This document shows positions 32,023 through 43,636 of a stretch of DNA of 64,000 nt, in pieces. Position numbers and translations under genes: made by a program. Positions within the stretch are counted from its first letter, which is position 1, and each line of letters starts with the position of its first letter. The DNA is from an uncultured bacterium (lineage in GTDB: Bacteria; Bacillota; Clostridia; Oscillospirales; Oscillospiraceae): assembly GCA_949293245.1 (NCBI GenBank), contig CASFCS010000008.1, forward strand, positions 1-64,000, given 5' to 3'. Under the pieces are notes generated by a model, which had not been told where the DNA came from, did not search any database, and saw only the letters and a program-made list of their open reading frames with translations.

Positions 32023-32931
32023 TTACTCTCCTCCCAGGGCCTGGATGATGGTGTCGTAATTGGACTGCATGGCGTCCAGATAGGGCTGGAGGCCCGTGCC
32101 GTCCCCGCTCATGACCATGTCCAGGGTGTAGACCGCAACCCCGGTCTCCCGGGCAATGGCCTGGGCGGTGGCGTCGGAGCCGTTGACCTCGGTGAAGATG
32201 GCGGGGATGTGGTAGGTCTCGATAAGTTCCACGATCTCCCGGATGTCGGCGGCGCTGGCCTCGCTGCCCTCCTCCTCCTCAATGGACTTGAGGATGGTCA
32301 GTCCCCCGGCCTGGGCGAAATACTGAAACCCGTTGTGGAAGGTGATGAGGTAGGGGCAGGGGAGGGCGCTGCCGTCCAGGGGGTCGGCGGGCAGCTGGTC
32401 CGCTGCCTGGGCCAGGTTGTCCTCATAGACAGAGGCATTGTCCGGGTCCAGGGCGCTGAGCTCCCGGGCGATGTTGTCCAGCATGGCCCTAGCCCCGTCG
32501 GGGCACATCCAGTAGTGGGGGTCGTACTCCTCCTCATGGTCGTGGCCCTCGTGGCCCTGGGCGGGCAGCAGGTCCACCCCCTGGGAGCAGTCGATCACCG
32601 CCGCGTCTGAGGTGGCCAGGGCGTCGGACATGAAGTCCTCCAGGCCGGCGCCGCTCATAAGGATCACGTCCGCCCCCTCGATGCGCTTCATGTCGGTGAC
32701 GGTGAGGGTGTAGTCGTGGAGGCAGGAGGTCTGCTGATTCACCAGCAGCTCCACCGTGACCCCCTCCGCCCCCTGGGTGACGGCGGTGGTGAAGAGGTAC
32801 ACGGGATATGTGGTGGCCACCAGGGACAGCCCGCCGTCCTGATCCTGGCCGCCGCTCTCCTGAGGGGCGCAGCCGGACAGGGTCCAGGGCAGCAGGGAGA
32901 GGAGACACAAAAGAGAGAGAAATTTTTTCAT
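32023..32931 (-). CDS. Metal-binding lipoprotein of ABC transporter (ZnuA-like)
   Basis: 302 residues. Lipoprotein signal with lipobox LSGC about residue 20 (MKKFLSLLCLLSLLPWTLSG). Cluster 9-type binding protein: TTYPVYLFTTAV, LLVNQQTSCLHDYTLTVTDM (His ligand), a His/acid loop GHEGHDHEEEYDPHYWMCP typical of zinc carriers, and TEVNGSDATAQAIARETGVA. I start at the ATG 32929-32931 (AGGTG 6 bases before); the long upstream in-frame extension lies in the promoter region. The His loop favours zinc over manganese. Confidence 0.92.
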   Translation of the reverse strand: MKKFLSLLCLLSLLPWTLSGCAPQESGGQDQDGGLSLVATTYPVYLFTTAVTQGAEGVTVELLVNQQTSCLHDYTLTVTDMKRIEGADVILMSGAGLEDFMSDALATSDAAVIDCSQGVDLLPAQGHEGHDHEEEYDPHYWMCPDGARAMLDNIARELSALDPDNASVYEDNLAQAADQLPADPLDGSALPCPYLITFHNGFQYFAQAGGLTILKSIEEEEGSEASAADIREIVELIETYHIPAIFTEVNGSDATAQAIARETGVAVYTLDMVMSGDGTGLQPYLDAMQSNYDTIIQALGGE

Positions 32932-33003
32932 GGGACACCTCGCTTGCGGATTGGGTATGGGCCCCGGGGATGGACCGGGGACAGCTTGCTTGATATTTTT
33001 AAT

Positions 33004-33040
33004 ATTATAGCGGATGAGGGGGCATTTGTAAAACCTTACA
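33004..33040 (-). promoter_or_regulatory. Promoter and operator candidate of metal ABC operon
   Basis: On the minus strand TTTACA (33032-33027), 17 bases, TATAAT (33009-33004). A TGTAA-N4-TTACA inverted repeat (33027-33040) covers the -35 box, as expected for a metal repressor (Zur- or MntR-type); the sequence is not a textbook site of either. Confidence 0.6.
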
Positions 33041-33082
33041 GAGAAAAAACTCCTGAGCTCCCAAAGGTCTGGTGGCTGTCCA

Positions 33083-33111
33083 TTGACGAACCCCCGGTAC
33101 AATGGTATAAT
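33083..33111 (+). promoter_or_regulatory. Sigma-A promoter of methyltransferase gene
   Basis: TTGACG (33083-33088), 17 bases, TATAAT (33106-33111), 35 bases before the ATG at 33146. Divergent to the metal operon promoter. Confidence 0.75.
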
Positions 33112-33145
33112 ACCATGATATTTTATGACAATGCGGGAGGGCGCC

Positions 33146-34012
33146 ATGTGGGTTGCGGAGCACTGGAAGGACTATGAGCTGCTGGACTGCGGCAGGGGGG
33201 AGAAGCTGGAGCGCTGGGGGGACAAGCTGCTGGTGCGGCCCGACCCCCAGGCCATCTGGAACACCCCGCGGGCCCACCGGGGCTGGCGCAAGGCGGATGC
33301 CCGGTACGCCCGGTCCAGCACCGGCGGCGGCCACTGGGAGGACCACGGCCTGCCCCAGCGCTGGCAGGTGGGCTACCGGGACCTCACGTTCAACGTGGGC
33401 CTGATGAACTTCAAGCACACCGGGGTGTTTCCCGAGCAGGCGGCCAACTGGGACTGGGCCCGGGAGGTCATCGGCCGGGCGGGGCGGCCCATTCAGGTGC
33501 TCAACCTCTTCGCCTATACCGGCGGGGCCACCATCGCCTGCGCGGCGGCGGGGGCCTCCGTGTGCCATGTGGACGCCGCCCGGGGTATGGTGAACTGGGC
33601 CCGGGAGAACGCCCGTGCCTCCGGGCTGGAGGACCGGCCCATCCGCTGGATCGTGGACGACTGCACCAAATTCGTGGAGCGGGAGATCCGCCGGGGCCGC
33701 CGGTACGACGCGGTCATTATGGACCCCCCGTCCTACGGCCGGGGGCCCACCGGGGAGATCTGGAAGCTGGAGGAGAACCTCTACCCCTTTGTGGAGCTGG
33801 TCAGCGGCGTCCTCTCCGACGACCCCCTCTTTCTTATCCTCAACTCCTACACCACGGGGCTGGCCCCCTCGGTGCTGACCTATATCCTGGAGAGCGTCCT
33901 CTCCAAGCGGTTCGGCGGGCATACCGTCAGCGACGAGCTGGGCCTGCCGGTGACGGCCAGCGGCCTGGCCCTGCCCTGCGGGGCCACCGGGCGCTGGTGC
34001 CGGCTGGACTGA
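33146..34012 (+). CDS. Class I SAM-dependent methyltransferase (RlmI/RlmK-like)
   Basis: 288 residues. Motif [24 protein letters not shown] acidic loop [16 protein letters not shown], and catalytic-site [17 protein letters not shown] fit the rRNA (m5C/m2G) methyltransferase group related to RlmI; the N-terminal PUA domain of RlmI is absent, replaced by a short beta piece. The ATG at 33146 has GGGAGGG 7 bases ahead. The target is probably RNA but not known. It precedes the ECF energising operon by 31 bases and may be co-transcribed with it. Confidence 0.8.
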   Translation: MWVAEHWKDYELLDCGRGEKLERWGDKLLVRPDPQAIWNTPRAHRGWRKADARYARSSTGGGHWEDHGLPQRWQVGYRDLTFNVGLMNFKHTGVFPEQAANWDWAREVIGRAGRPIQVLNLFAYTGGATIACAAAGASVCHVDAARGMVNWARENARASGLEDRPIRWIVDDCTKFVEREIRRGRRYDAVIMDPPSYGRGPTGEIWKLEENLYPFVELVSGVLSDDPLFLILNSYTTGLAPSVLTYILESVLSKRFGGHTVSDELGLPVTASGLALPCGATGRWCRLD

Positions 34013-34043
34013 CAACAAAAACTGCAGTAAGGTGATCAATCAA

Positions 34044-34898
34044 ATGAAGCCAGAAGCCATTATCAGGGCGGAACAGCTCACATTTTCCTATACCGACGAG
34101 TCGGGGGTCACCCCCATCGTGCTGGACGGGGTGGACCTGGAGATCCGGGAGGGGTCCTTCGTGGCCATTCTGGGGCACAACGGCTCGGGGAAATCCACCT
34201 TCGCCAAACATATGAACGCCATTCTCCTGCCCACGGGGGGCACCATGTGGGTGGGGGGCATGGACACCCGGAACGACGACGACCTGCTGGACATCCGGCG
34301 CACCGCGGGGATGGTCTTTCAGAACCCGGACAACCAGATCGTGGCCAGCGTGGTGGAGGAGGACGTGGCCTTCGCCCCGGAGAACCTGGGGGTGCCCCCG
34401 GAGGAGATCCGCCAGCGGGTGGATGAGGCCCTGGAGATGGTGGGCATGAAGGAATTTGCCCTCCACGCGCCCCACCTCCTCTCCGGCGGCCAGAAGCAGC
34501 GGGTGGCCATCGCCGGGGTCATCGCCATGCGGCCCCGGTGCATCGTCATGGACGAGCCCACCGCCATGCTGGACCCGGTGGGCCGCAAGGAGGTCATGCG
34601 CACCATCCGGGACCTGAACCGCCGCTACGGCATCACCGTCATCCTCATCACCCACCACATGGACGAGGCCGCCCAGGCCGACCGGCTGGTGGTGATGTCC
34701 AAGGGCCATGTAATTGCCGACGGGACCCCCAAAGAGGTGTTCCAGGATGTGGAGGGCCTGCGCGCCGTGGGCCTGGCGGTGCCTGAGACGGTGTCCCTCC
34801 TGTGGGAGCTGCGCCAGGCGGGACTGGAGGTCCCCCTGGACGCCATCAGCGATGAGGAGTGCGCCCAGGCCCTGGCAAAGCTGCTCCACGTCTCCTGA
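34044..34898 (+). CDS. ecfA1: Energy-coupling factor transporter ATPase EcfA1
   Basis: 284 residues. Walker A at 44-52 (GHNGSGKST), Q-loop [20 protein letters not shown] (typical EcfA1), signature [13 protein letters not shown], Walker [15 protein letters not shown]-loop ITHHMDE. Works as a heterodimer with EcfA2 to power EcfT and interchangeable S components (one is encoded at 27062). AAGGTGA precedes the ATG at 34044 by 8 bases; a GTG four codons upstream is part of that site. Confidence 0.95.
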   Translation: MKPEAIIRAEQLTFSYTDESGVTPIVLDGVDLEIREGSFVAILGHNGSGKSTFAKHMNAILLPTGGTMWVGGMDTRNDDDLLDIRRTAGMVFQNPDNQIVASVVEEDVAFAPENLGVPPEEIRQRVDEALEMVGMKEFALHAPHLLSGGQKQRVAIAGVIAMRPRCIVMDEPTAMLDPVGRKEVMRTIRDLNRRYGITVILITHHMDEAAQADRLVVMSKGHVIADGTPKEVFQDVEGLRAVGLAVPETVSLLWELRQAGLEVPLDAISDEECAQALAKLLHVS

Positions 34899-34973
34899 AG
34901 GGGACACGGGCACGACCCACAAGGCCGCCGCGGCGGCGGGCGTGCACCACACATGCAAAGGATTTCGAGTGAT

Positions 34974-35837
34974 ATGGAAGCCATTATCCAGACAGAAAAG
35001 CTCAGCCACATCTACAGCACCGGCACCCCCTTCGAGCGGGGGGCCCTGCTGGATGTGGATTTTACCGCGTACGAGGGGGAGTACCTGGGCATCATCGGCC
35101 GGACGGGCTCGGGAAAATCCACCCTGATCCAACACCTCAACGCCCTGCTGCGCCCCACCTCGGGGCGGGTACTCTTCCGGGGGGAGGACATCTGGGCCTC
35201 CAAGGAGCGCACCCGGCAGATCCGGTTCCAGGTGGGCCTGGTGTTCCAGTACCCCGAGTACCAGCTCTTTGAGGAGACGGTGTACCGGGATATTGCCTTC
35301 GGCCCCCAGAATATGGGCCTGCCCCAGGAGGAGGTGGACCGCCGGGTGCGGGAGGCCGCCGATTTCGTGGGCCTCAAGCCCGAGACCCTGGAGAAGTCCC
35401 CCTTCGAGCTCTCCGGCGGTCAGAAGCGCCGGGTGGCCATCGCCGGGGTCATCGCCATGGAGCCCCAGGTCCTCATTCTGGACGAGCCCACCGCCGGGCT
35501 GGACCCGGTGGGGGTGGAGCAGATCCTGGACAACATCCACACCTACCACCAGGCCAAAAACGCCACCATTATCCTGGTGTCCCACTCCATGGAGGAGGTG
35601 GCCCGCACCGTGGACCGGCTGGTGGTGGTGCGGGAGGGGCGCATCCCCCTGTCCGGCTCCCCCAGAGAGGTCTTTTCCCACGGGGACGAGCTGGAGGCCA
35701 TGGGCCTGGGCGTGCCCCAGATGACCCGGGTGTTTCACCGGCTCAAGGCCATGGGGGCGGATATCGACCCCTCGGTGTATACCGTGGAACAGGCCAGGGA
35801 CGCCATCCTGGCCAAGCTGGGAAAGGGGGCGGTATAA
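34974..35837 (+). CDS. ecfA2: Energy-coupling factor transporter ATPase EcfA2
   Basis: 287 residues. Walker A GRTGSGKSTL, Q-loop VFQYPEYQLFEETVYRDIAF (the EcfA2 hallmark), signature LSGGQKRRVAIAG, Walker B LILDEPTAGLDPVG, H-loop VSHSMEE. Family members start MEAI at 34974, preceded by AAAGGA; an ATG seven codons earlier (34953) is possible. Its stop codon touches the start of ecfT, so translation is coupled. Confidence 0.95.
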   Translation: MEAIIQTEKLSHIYSTGTPFERGALLDVDFTAYEGEYLGIIGRTGSGKSTLIQHLNALLRPTSGRVLFRGEDIWASKERTRQIRFQVGLVFQYPEYQLFEETVYRDIAFGPQNMGLPQEEVDRRVREAADFVGLKPETLEKSPFELSGGQKRRVAIAGVIAMEPQVLILDEPTAGLDPVGVEQILDNIHTYHQAKNATIILVSHSMEEVARTVDRLVVVREGRIPLSGSPREVFSHGDELEAMGLGVPQMTRVFHRLKAMGADIDPSVYTVEQARDAILAKLGKGAV

Positions 35838-36644
35838 ATGGCCCTGCGCGACATCACCCTGGGGCAGTATTTCCCCGGCAATTCTCCCATTCACCGGCTG
35901 GACCCCCGGGCCAAGCTGGTGCTGACCACGTTGTATATCGTTGCGCTGTTTCTTGCGGATTTTCTGGTGAGCTATGGTATCATGGTGGTGCTGCTGGCGG
36001 TGGCCATCGCCCTCTCCCGCATCTCCCTGAAGTCCATCCTCCGGGGCATGAAGCCGGTGGTGTTCATCCTGGTGATCACCGGCATCCTCAATCTGTTCTA
36101 TACCCCCGGCGATCCCATCTGGAGCTGGGGCTTTCTGAAAATCAGCGTGGAGGGCCTGTGGTCCGCCTTCTTTATGGTCATCCGTATCCTGATGCTCATC
36201 ACCTGCACCTTCCTGCTGACGTATACCACTTCGCCCATTCAGTTGACGGATGCCATAGAGCGGCTGCTCAACCCCCTGAAGGCCATCCGTGTGCCCATCC
36301 ACGAGCTGGCCATGATGATGTCCATCGCCCTGCGGTTCATCCCGTTGCTCATTGAGGAGACCGACAAAATCATGTCGGCCCAGCGGGCCCGGGGGGCCGA
36401 CTTCGACACCGGGGGCCTGCGGCAGAAGGCCAAGGCCCTGGTGCCGCTGCTGGTGCCTCTGTTCATCTCCGCCTTCCGCCGGGCCGACGAGCTGGCGGTG
36501 GCCATGGAGTGCCGCTGCTACCACGGCGGCGAGGGGCGCACCCGGATGAAGGTGCTGCGCTACCGGGCGGCGGACCGGGCGGTCATGGCCCTGGGGCTGC
36601 TGGTGTGCGTGGGCGTGGGGGTCCTGGGCCACTTCGGCCTTTGA
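35838..36644 (+). CDS. ecfT: Energy-coupling factor transporter transmembrane protein EcfT
   Basis: 268 residues, about five or six membrane helices, opening MALRDITLGQYFPGNSPIHR and LDPRAKLVLTTLYI. The coupling helices carry AQRARGADF and the second ARG-like ECRCYHGGEG motif that dock into EcfA1 and EcfA2. Starts directly at the end of ecfA2. With the two ATPases it forms the shared module for vitamin and metal S components. Confidence 0.95.
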   Translation: MALRDITLGQYFPGNSPIHRLDPRAKLVLTTLYIVALFLADFLVSYGIMVVLLAVAIALSRISLKSILRGMKPVVFILVITGILNLFYTPGDPIWSWGFLKISVEGLWSAFFMVIRILMLITCTFLLTYTTSPIQLTDAIERLLNPLKAIRVPIHELAMMMSIALRFIPLLIEETDKIMSAQRARGADFDTGGLRQKAKALVPLLVPLFISAFRRADELAVAMECRCYHGGEGRTRMKVLRYRAADRAVMALGLLVCVGVGVLGHFGL

Positions 36645-36674
36645 CCGTGAATTTCCAGTGAAAAGGGTGTTTTC

Positions 36675-37424
36675 ATGCGAAACATTGCCCTGAAGCTCAT
36701 CTATATGGGGACGGCCTACCACGGCTGGCAGGTGCAGAAAAACGGCGCCACCGTGGCGGAGACCCTGGAGAAGGCCCTGAGCAGCGTGGTGTGCCACCCG
36801 GTGAAGGTCACCGGGGCGGGGCGCACCGACGCGGGGGTCCACGCTTTGTGCTATGTGGCCAATTTTCACACCACCTCCACCATCCCCTGCGACCGGCTGC
36901 CCCTGGCGGTGAACACCCGCCTGCCGGACGACATCGTGGTGGTGAAGGCCACCCAGGTGCCCGACGGCTTCAACGCCATCGGCTCCTGCCTGCGCAAGGA
37001 ATATACCTACCGTATTTTCAACTCCCGCATCCGGGACCCCTTTTACGTCAACCGGGTGTGGTTTTATCCCCGCCATCTGGACGAGGGGATTATGGCCCGG
37101 GCGGCGCAGCAGTTTGTGGGCACCCATGACTTTGCCGCGGTGCGCTCCGTAGGCACCGAGACCCGCACCACCGTGCGCACGGTGTACTACTTCGATGTGG
37201 AGCGCCGGGGGGATGTGATAGAGCTGCGGGTGTGCGCCAACGGCTTTCTTTACAACATGGTGCGTGCCATGGTGGGCACCTGTGTGTACGCCGCCGAGGG
37301 CAAGCTGGCCCCGGAGGACATCCCGGCTATTCTGGCCGGGCGCAACCGCACCTGCGCCGGGCCCACGGCGCCGCCGGACGGACTGTATATGTCCAAGCTG
37401 TGGTATGAAGAGGACGTGCTCTAG
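36675..37424 (+). CDS. truA: tRNA pseudouridine(38-40) synthase TruA
   Basis: 249 residues. Catalytic D52 in GAGRTDAGVHA, and LRKEYTYRIFNSR, FVGTHDFAAVRS, FLYNMVRAMVGTCV are TruA signatures. It isomerises uridines 38-40 in the anticodon arm. Location right after ecfT is conserved in Firmicutes (ecfA1-ecfA2-ecfT-truA). AAGGG precedes the ATG. Confidence 0.97.
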   Translation: MRNIALKLIYMGTAYHGWQVQKNGATVAETLEKALSSVVCHPVKVTGAGRTDAGVHALCYVANFHTTSTIPCDRLPLAVNTRLPDDIVVVKATQVPDGFNAIGSCLRKEYTYRIFNSRIRDPFYVNRVWFYPRHLDEGIMARAAQQFVGTHDFAAVRSVGTETRTTVRTVYYFDVERRGDVIELRVCANGFLYNMVRAMVGTCVYAAEGKLAPEDIPAILAGRNRTCAGPTAPPDGLYMSKLWYEEDVL

Positions 37425-37453
37425 GGGGACCGCCCCGGGAAAGGAACCTGCCC

Positions 37454-38629
37454 ATGGAGGGGAAAAACGTCAAACCCAAACGGGGGAAAAATATCGTCCT
37501 GCGGCTGCTGGCCCTGTTGGTAACGGTGGCCCTGGTGCTGGGGGCGGTGGCCCTGGTGGTATTCCGGGACCAGCTGAACATCGACGCGCTGCGCCGCTGG
37601 TTCACCTACCGTACCCTGGAGCGCAGCGACAGCGGCCAGGCCGAGTCCTTCTATTTCGACGGGGACCTGACCGACACCTTCCGCAACCTGGACGGGGACC
37701 TGCTGGTGTGCTCGTCCAACGCCATCTGCCTGTACTCCGGCAGCGGCACCCGGTACATCAACCAGTCGGTCACCATGAGCCAGCCGGCGGTGTCGGTGTG
37801 GGGGAACACGGCGGTGGTGTATGACGCCGGCGGCACCTCTCTCTATGTGATCCGGGAGCGGGCCATCGTCCACACCATCACCGAGGGGGCTACCATCCTC
37901 TCGGCCAGCATGGACCAGAGCGGCAGCCTGGTGGTGGTGACCCATGAGAGCGGCTACCGGGGCGTGGTCACGGTGTACAACAAGGACTTTACGCCCCAGG
38001 TATCGCTCCGATTGTCCAGCCGCTTTATTTTGGACGGGGTCCTCTCCGGCGGAGGGGACCTGCTGGCGGTGGTGACGGCCGGTCAGTCCGGCGGCTCCTT
38101 TGTCAGCGCCCTGGAGCTCTATGATTTGGACCAGAGCCAGACGGAGGACCTCTCACCCAGCGCCCAGTGCGACCTGGGTGGGGCCATTCCTCTGGGGCTG
38201 GAGGTGGAGGACTCCACTGTCTGGGTCCTGGGGGATACGGGCCTTACGGTGTCCAATGGCCGGGGCGAGGTCCAGGGCACGTTGGACTGGTCCGACCGCT
38301 ATATAAAGAATTTCTCTCTGGACGGTGACGGCTTTGCCGCCGTGCTCCTGGGAAAGTACCGGGCGGGAAGCCAGGCGGAGCTGGCGGTGGCGGACAAAAA
38401 TGGGACCATTACCGCCTCCATGGAGGTCAACGAGCAGGTGCTCTCCCTGTCTGCCGCCGGGCGCTATCTGGCGGTGCTGACGGCGGACCGCCTGGATATC
38501 TACACCCAGGACCTCACCCTGTATGCCAGCCTCTCGGGCACCAAGGGGGCCCGAAAGGTGCTCCTGCGGGAGGACGGCAGCGCCATGCTCATTGGCGTGG
38601 ATTACGCCCGCCTCTATGTGCCCGATTGA
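37454..38629 (+). CDS. DUF5711-like membrane-anchored beta-propeller protein (391 aa)
   Basis: A basic N-terminus and one transmembrane helix (about 17-38: LLALLVTVALVLGAVALVVF) are followed by a long outer part of repeated beta strands with about seven propeller-like units (VSVWGNTAVVYDAGGTSLYV, SGSLVVVTHESGYRGVVTVY). I recognise this as the DUF5711 style found in Clostridia. It lies between truA and cvpA with short gaps (29 and 69 bases), probably one operon. Function unknown. Confidence 0.7.
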   Translation: MEGKNVKPKRGKNIVLRLLALLVTVALVLGAVALVVFRDQLNIDALRRWFTYRTLERSDSGQAESFYFDGDLTDTFRNLDGDLLVCSSNAICLYSGSGTRYINQSVTMSQPAVSVWGNTAVVYDAGGTSLYVIRERAIVHTITEGATILSASMDQSGSLVVVTHESGYRGVVTVYNKDFTPQVSLRLSSRFILDGVLSGGGDLLAVVTAGQSGGSFVSALELYDLDQSQTEDLSPSAQCDLGGAIPLGLEVEDSTVWVLGDTGLTVSNGRGEVQGTLDWSDRYIKNFSLDGDGFAAVLLGKYRAGSQAELAVADKNGTITASMEVNEQVLSLSAAGRYLAVLTADRLDIYTQDLTLYASLSGTKGARKVLLREDGSAMLIGVDYARLYVPD

Positions 38630-38698
38630 TCAGACCGGAAGACCTCACAGCATCCCGCTGAGGGTCTGTGACAGAACCGACACTGGGAGGACCATGAT

Positions 38699-39379
38699 AT
38701 GACAAATTTGACCGGGATCGTGTTGGATGTGGTGCTGGTGGCCCTGGTGGCCCTGGGGGCGTGGCGGGGAGCCAGAAAGGGCCTGGTGCTCACCCTGTGC
38801 GGCCTGCTGGCCATTGTGGTGGCCTATGCCGGCGCCATCTATGTAAGCCAGGAATTTTCCGACGGCCTGTCCGCTGTGCTCCAGCCCGCCGTGGAGGAGC
38901 GGCTGCAAAACACGCTCAACAAGGCCCTGGAGGAGGGAGCCGGACAAGGCGAGGGGAGCGGCGACTCTGTCCAGAGCATGACGGTGGACCAGATCCTGGA
39001 CGTTGTGGGGGACAGCCGCCTGTTCGGCATTGCCCTGAGCTCCCTGCGGGAGGAGCTGCAGCAGGGGGTGAATCAGACCGCCTCCACCGCTATCACCGCG
39101 GTGTCCGCCGCGGTGGCGGGGTATGCGGCCCGGATGATTCTCTTCAGTGTAGCATTCCTGCTGGTGCTGCTGGCCTGGACCTTGCTCAGTCATATTCTGG
39201 ATCTGGCCTGCCGCCTGCCGGTGCTCCATGCCCTCAACAAGCTGTTGGGGGCCCTGGCGGGGGGCGTGCAGGTGCTGGTGATCCTCTTTGCCGTTGGCTG
39301 GATCCTGCGTGTACTGGCAGTGGTGCCGCCAGCTGCGGTGGAGACCTCCCATGTGGCCCGGTTTTTCCTGCAGGGCTGA
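38699..39379 (+). CDS. CvpA family membrane protein
   Basis: 226 residues. Opens LTGIVLDVVLVALVALGAWR then GARKGLVLTLCGLL, the CvpA hallmark of a G-x-x-(K/R)G first loop, and has four membrane helices in two pairs flanking a polar insert (about 60-120). CvpA proteins support envelope integrity and colicin-V-type export in model species; in Firmicutes the role is unclear. TGGGAGG precedes the ATG. Confidence 0.85.
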   Translation: MTNLTGIVLDVVLVALVALGAWRGARKGLVLTLCGLLAIVVAYAGAIYVSQEFSDGLSAVLQPAVEERLQNTLNKALEEGAGQGEGSGDSVQSMTVDQILDVVGDSRLFGIALSSLREELQQGVNQTASTAITAVSAAVAGYAARMILFSVAFLLVLLAWTLLSHILDLACRLPVLHALNKLLGALAGGVQVLVILFAVGWILRVLAVVPPAAVETSHVARFFLQG

Positions 39380-39480
39380 GAGGTCATGAAAATTTTAGAA
39401 TTTCCCATACATTCACAGTAAGTTCACAAATCTGTGCTATGTTCATGCCAGGGTAAGTCCCGCGAAAGGAGCAGGAACGG

Positions 39481-42039
<2,559 letters not shown>

Positions 42040-42044
42040 CACAA

Positions 42045-42076
42045 AACGCCTCCCGGCCCGGCCGGGAGGCGTTTTT
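42045..42076 (+). terminator. Terminator after ClpE-like gene
   Basis: AACGCCTCCCGGC (42045-42057) pairs with GCCGGGAGGCGTT (42061-42073) over 3 bases, ending in a T-run. Confidence 0.9.
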
Positions 42077-42089
42077 GGAGGTAGGAAGC

Positions 42090-42563
42090 ATGAGAAGAAA
42101 AGACAGAGAGATCACACAGCCGGAAGAACTGCTGGCCATTCTGGACCGGTGCGACGTGTGCCATCTGGCCCTCCACGGCGGGACCTTCCCCTATGTGGTG
42201 CCGCTGAACTTCGGGGTCACCCGGGAGGGGGAGGGCGTGGCCCTGTGGTTCCACGGGGCGGCGGCAGGGAAGAAGCTGGAGCTGCTGGAGGAAAATCACC
42301 ATGCGGCCTTCTCCGCCGCCTGTCCGGGGGCGCTCATCCGGGGCCTCAGGGGATGCGACTACAGCATGGCGTACGAGAGCGTGTGCGGAACCGGCATGCT
42401 GACCCGGGTCTCGGGGGAGGAGGTGCGCCGGGGTCTGGAGGCCGTCATGGAGCACTACGCCCCCGGCGGCGGCCCCTGGGACTTTGATTCCAGATGGCTG
42501 TCCGCCTGCGCTGTTCTCAAGCTGACCGTGGAGGAGATGACCGGCAAGCGGAAAGAGGGGTGA
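42090..42563 (+). CDS. Pyridoxamine 5'-phosphate oxidase-related flavin protein
   Basis: 157 residues of the split-barrel FMN fold: MRRKDREITQPEELLAILDR, CDVCHLALHGGTFPYVVPLN (flavin-binding strand) and AFSAACPG. Relatives are the nitroimidazole-resistance (Nim)-like proteins of Clostridia, which reduce nitro compounds; the assignment to this subgroup is by length and opening motif. GGAGG stands 8 bases before the ATG at 42090. Confidence 0.8.
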   Translation: MRRKDREITQPEELLAILDRCDVCHLALHGGTFPYVVPLNFGVTREGEGVALWFHGAAAGKKLELLEENHHAAFSAACPGALIRGLRGCDYSMAYESVCGTGMLTRVSGEEVRRGLEAVMEHYAPGGGPWDFDSRWLSACAVLKLTVEEMTGKRKEG

Positions 42564-42577
42564 GGACTGCCCGGTCC

Positions 42578-43363
42578 TCACAGCCGGCTGGCCAGAAAAT
42601 AAAAGAGATCGCTCACCCAATGGGGCACGCCCCGGCAGGCCTGATCCAGGGCGGCCCGGAGGGCGGGCAATTGGGCTTGGGCGATGGGGGTGAAAAAGAC
42701 CTGGTCCCCCCGGGGAGAGGTGCCGATGGCCACAGGCCCTATGGCCGCGGCGCCCAGGGCCGCCTTTGCCCCGATGGAGGCGGCGCCCACGGTGTAGACG
42801 CCGATGGCACAGCCGCCGATGGCCAGCAGGCCCACCGCCAGTCCCCCCAGGGCCACCAGTCCCACCGCCAGCCCGCCCAGAGCCAGGGTGCCCCCACAGA
42901 TGGCGCCGATGGCCAGCAGCCCCAGGGAGAGGGACCCCAGGGAGAGAAGGCCCACAGAGATGCACCCCAGGGCCACAAGACCTGTGGCCACATTGCCGAT
43001 GGCGATGATGCCGCTGGCCCGCTGAAGGCCCACCCCCAGTTTGATGTGGACCAGAGGGAGGCCCCAGAGGGTCCGCCGGCTTTTGTACTCGTACCAGATG
43101 GGCCAGGCGGGCCGTCCCGGGGCGGCATCGGGAGGGGGTGCCGACTCCTGCATCAGGGGCGGGAGGACCTCCCCGGTGACCAGGTAGTCCAGGGAGACGG
43201 AGAAACACTGGGCCAGCGCGGTAAGGTTGTCCAGGTCCGGCCGGGACGCTCCGCTTTCCCACTTCTGTACCGCCTGACGGGAGACTCCCAGCTGGTGGGC
43301 CAGGGCCTCCTGAGAGAGGCCCGCCTCCCGGCGCAGCTGGTAGAGACGCTGACAAAATTCCAT
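42578..43363 (-). CDS. XRE-family regulator with long glycine-rich repeat tail
   Basis: 261 residues. HTH_3 domain 1-65 (LYQLRREAGLSQEALAHQLG, VSRQAVQKWESGASRP). From about 130 to 235 runs a remarkable series of short units of the type (A/S)-(I/V/L)-G-x-x-(A/S)-x-G (GLLSLGSLSLGLLAIGAICG, GLVALGGLAVGLLAIGGCAI). This could be a membrane-embedded glycine zipper or a beta-solenoid. AGGAGG lies 9 bases before the ATG at 43361-43363. Its 3' end faces the flavin-protein gene with a 14-base gap. Likely a DNA-binding regulator tethered to the membrane (inference). Confidence 0.75.
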   Translation of the reverse strand: MEFCQRLYQLRREAGLSQEALAHQLGVSRQAVQKWESGASRPDLDNLTALAQCFSVSLDYLVTGEVLPPLMQESAPPPDAAPGRPAWPIWYEYKSRRTLWGLPLVHIKLGVGLQRASGIIAIGNVATGLVALGCISVGLLSLGSLSLGLLAIGAICGGTLALGGLAVGLVALGGLAVGLLAIGGCAIGVYTVGAASIGAKAALGAAAIGPVAIGTSPRGDQVFFTPIAQAQLPALRAALDQACRGVPHWVSDLFYFLASRL

Positions 43364-43636
43364 CTTGGATTTCCTCCTTTTGACCTGCCGCGCCCAGCTG
43401 GAGCCGGAGAGGCAGGCTGCGAAAAGAGCATAACAAAAAATGTGCTTCCAGGCAACCAATGGGGAGCGGCAATATGACAACAGCCGGTTGCGTGGAGCGT
43501 TTTTGGGAGAAACAGGCGGAGAGCAGCGCATTTGCCCGCTTTTGCGGGCTTATTTTCTGCAATGGGCTGGAAAACCGCGGGAGAATATGATATCCTGTCC
43601 AAAAAGGGGACGACCCCGCAGGAGTGTGAGCCGCCC

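Noticed and set aside
33927..37127. 1066-codon open frame on the minus strand
   Set aside because: It is antisense to ecfA1, ecfA2, ecfT and truA; the composition is an artefact of high GC at third positions and no domain is visible.
39380..39480. CtsR operator ahead of the ClpE-like gene
   Set aside because: No AGGTCAAA-type direct repeat is present; GAGGTCATGAAAA is a single poor half-site.
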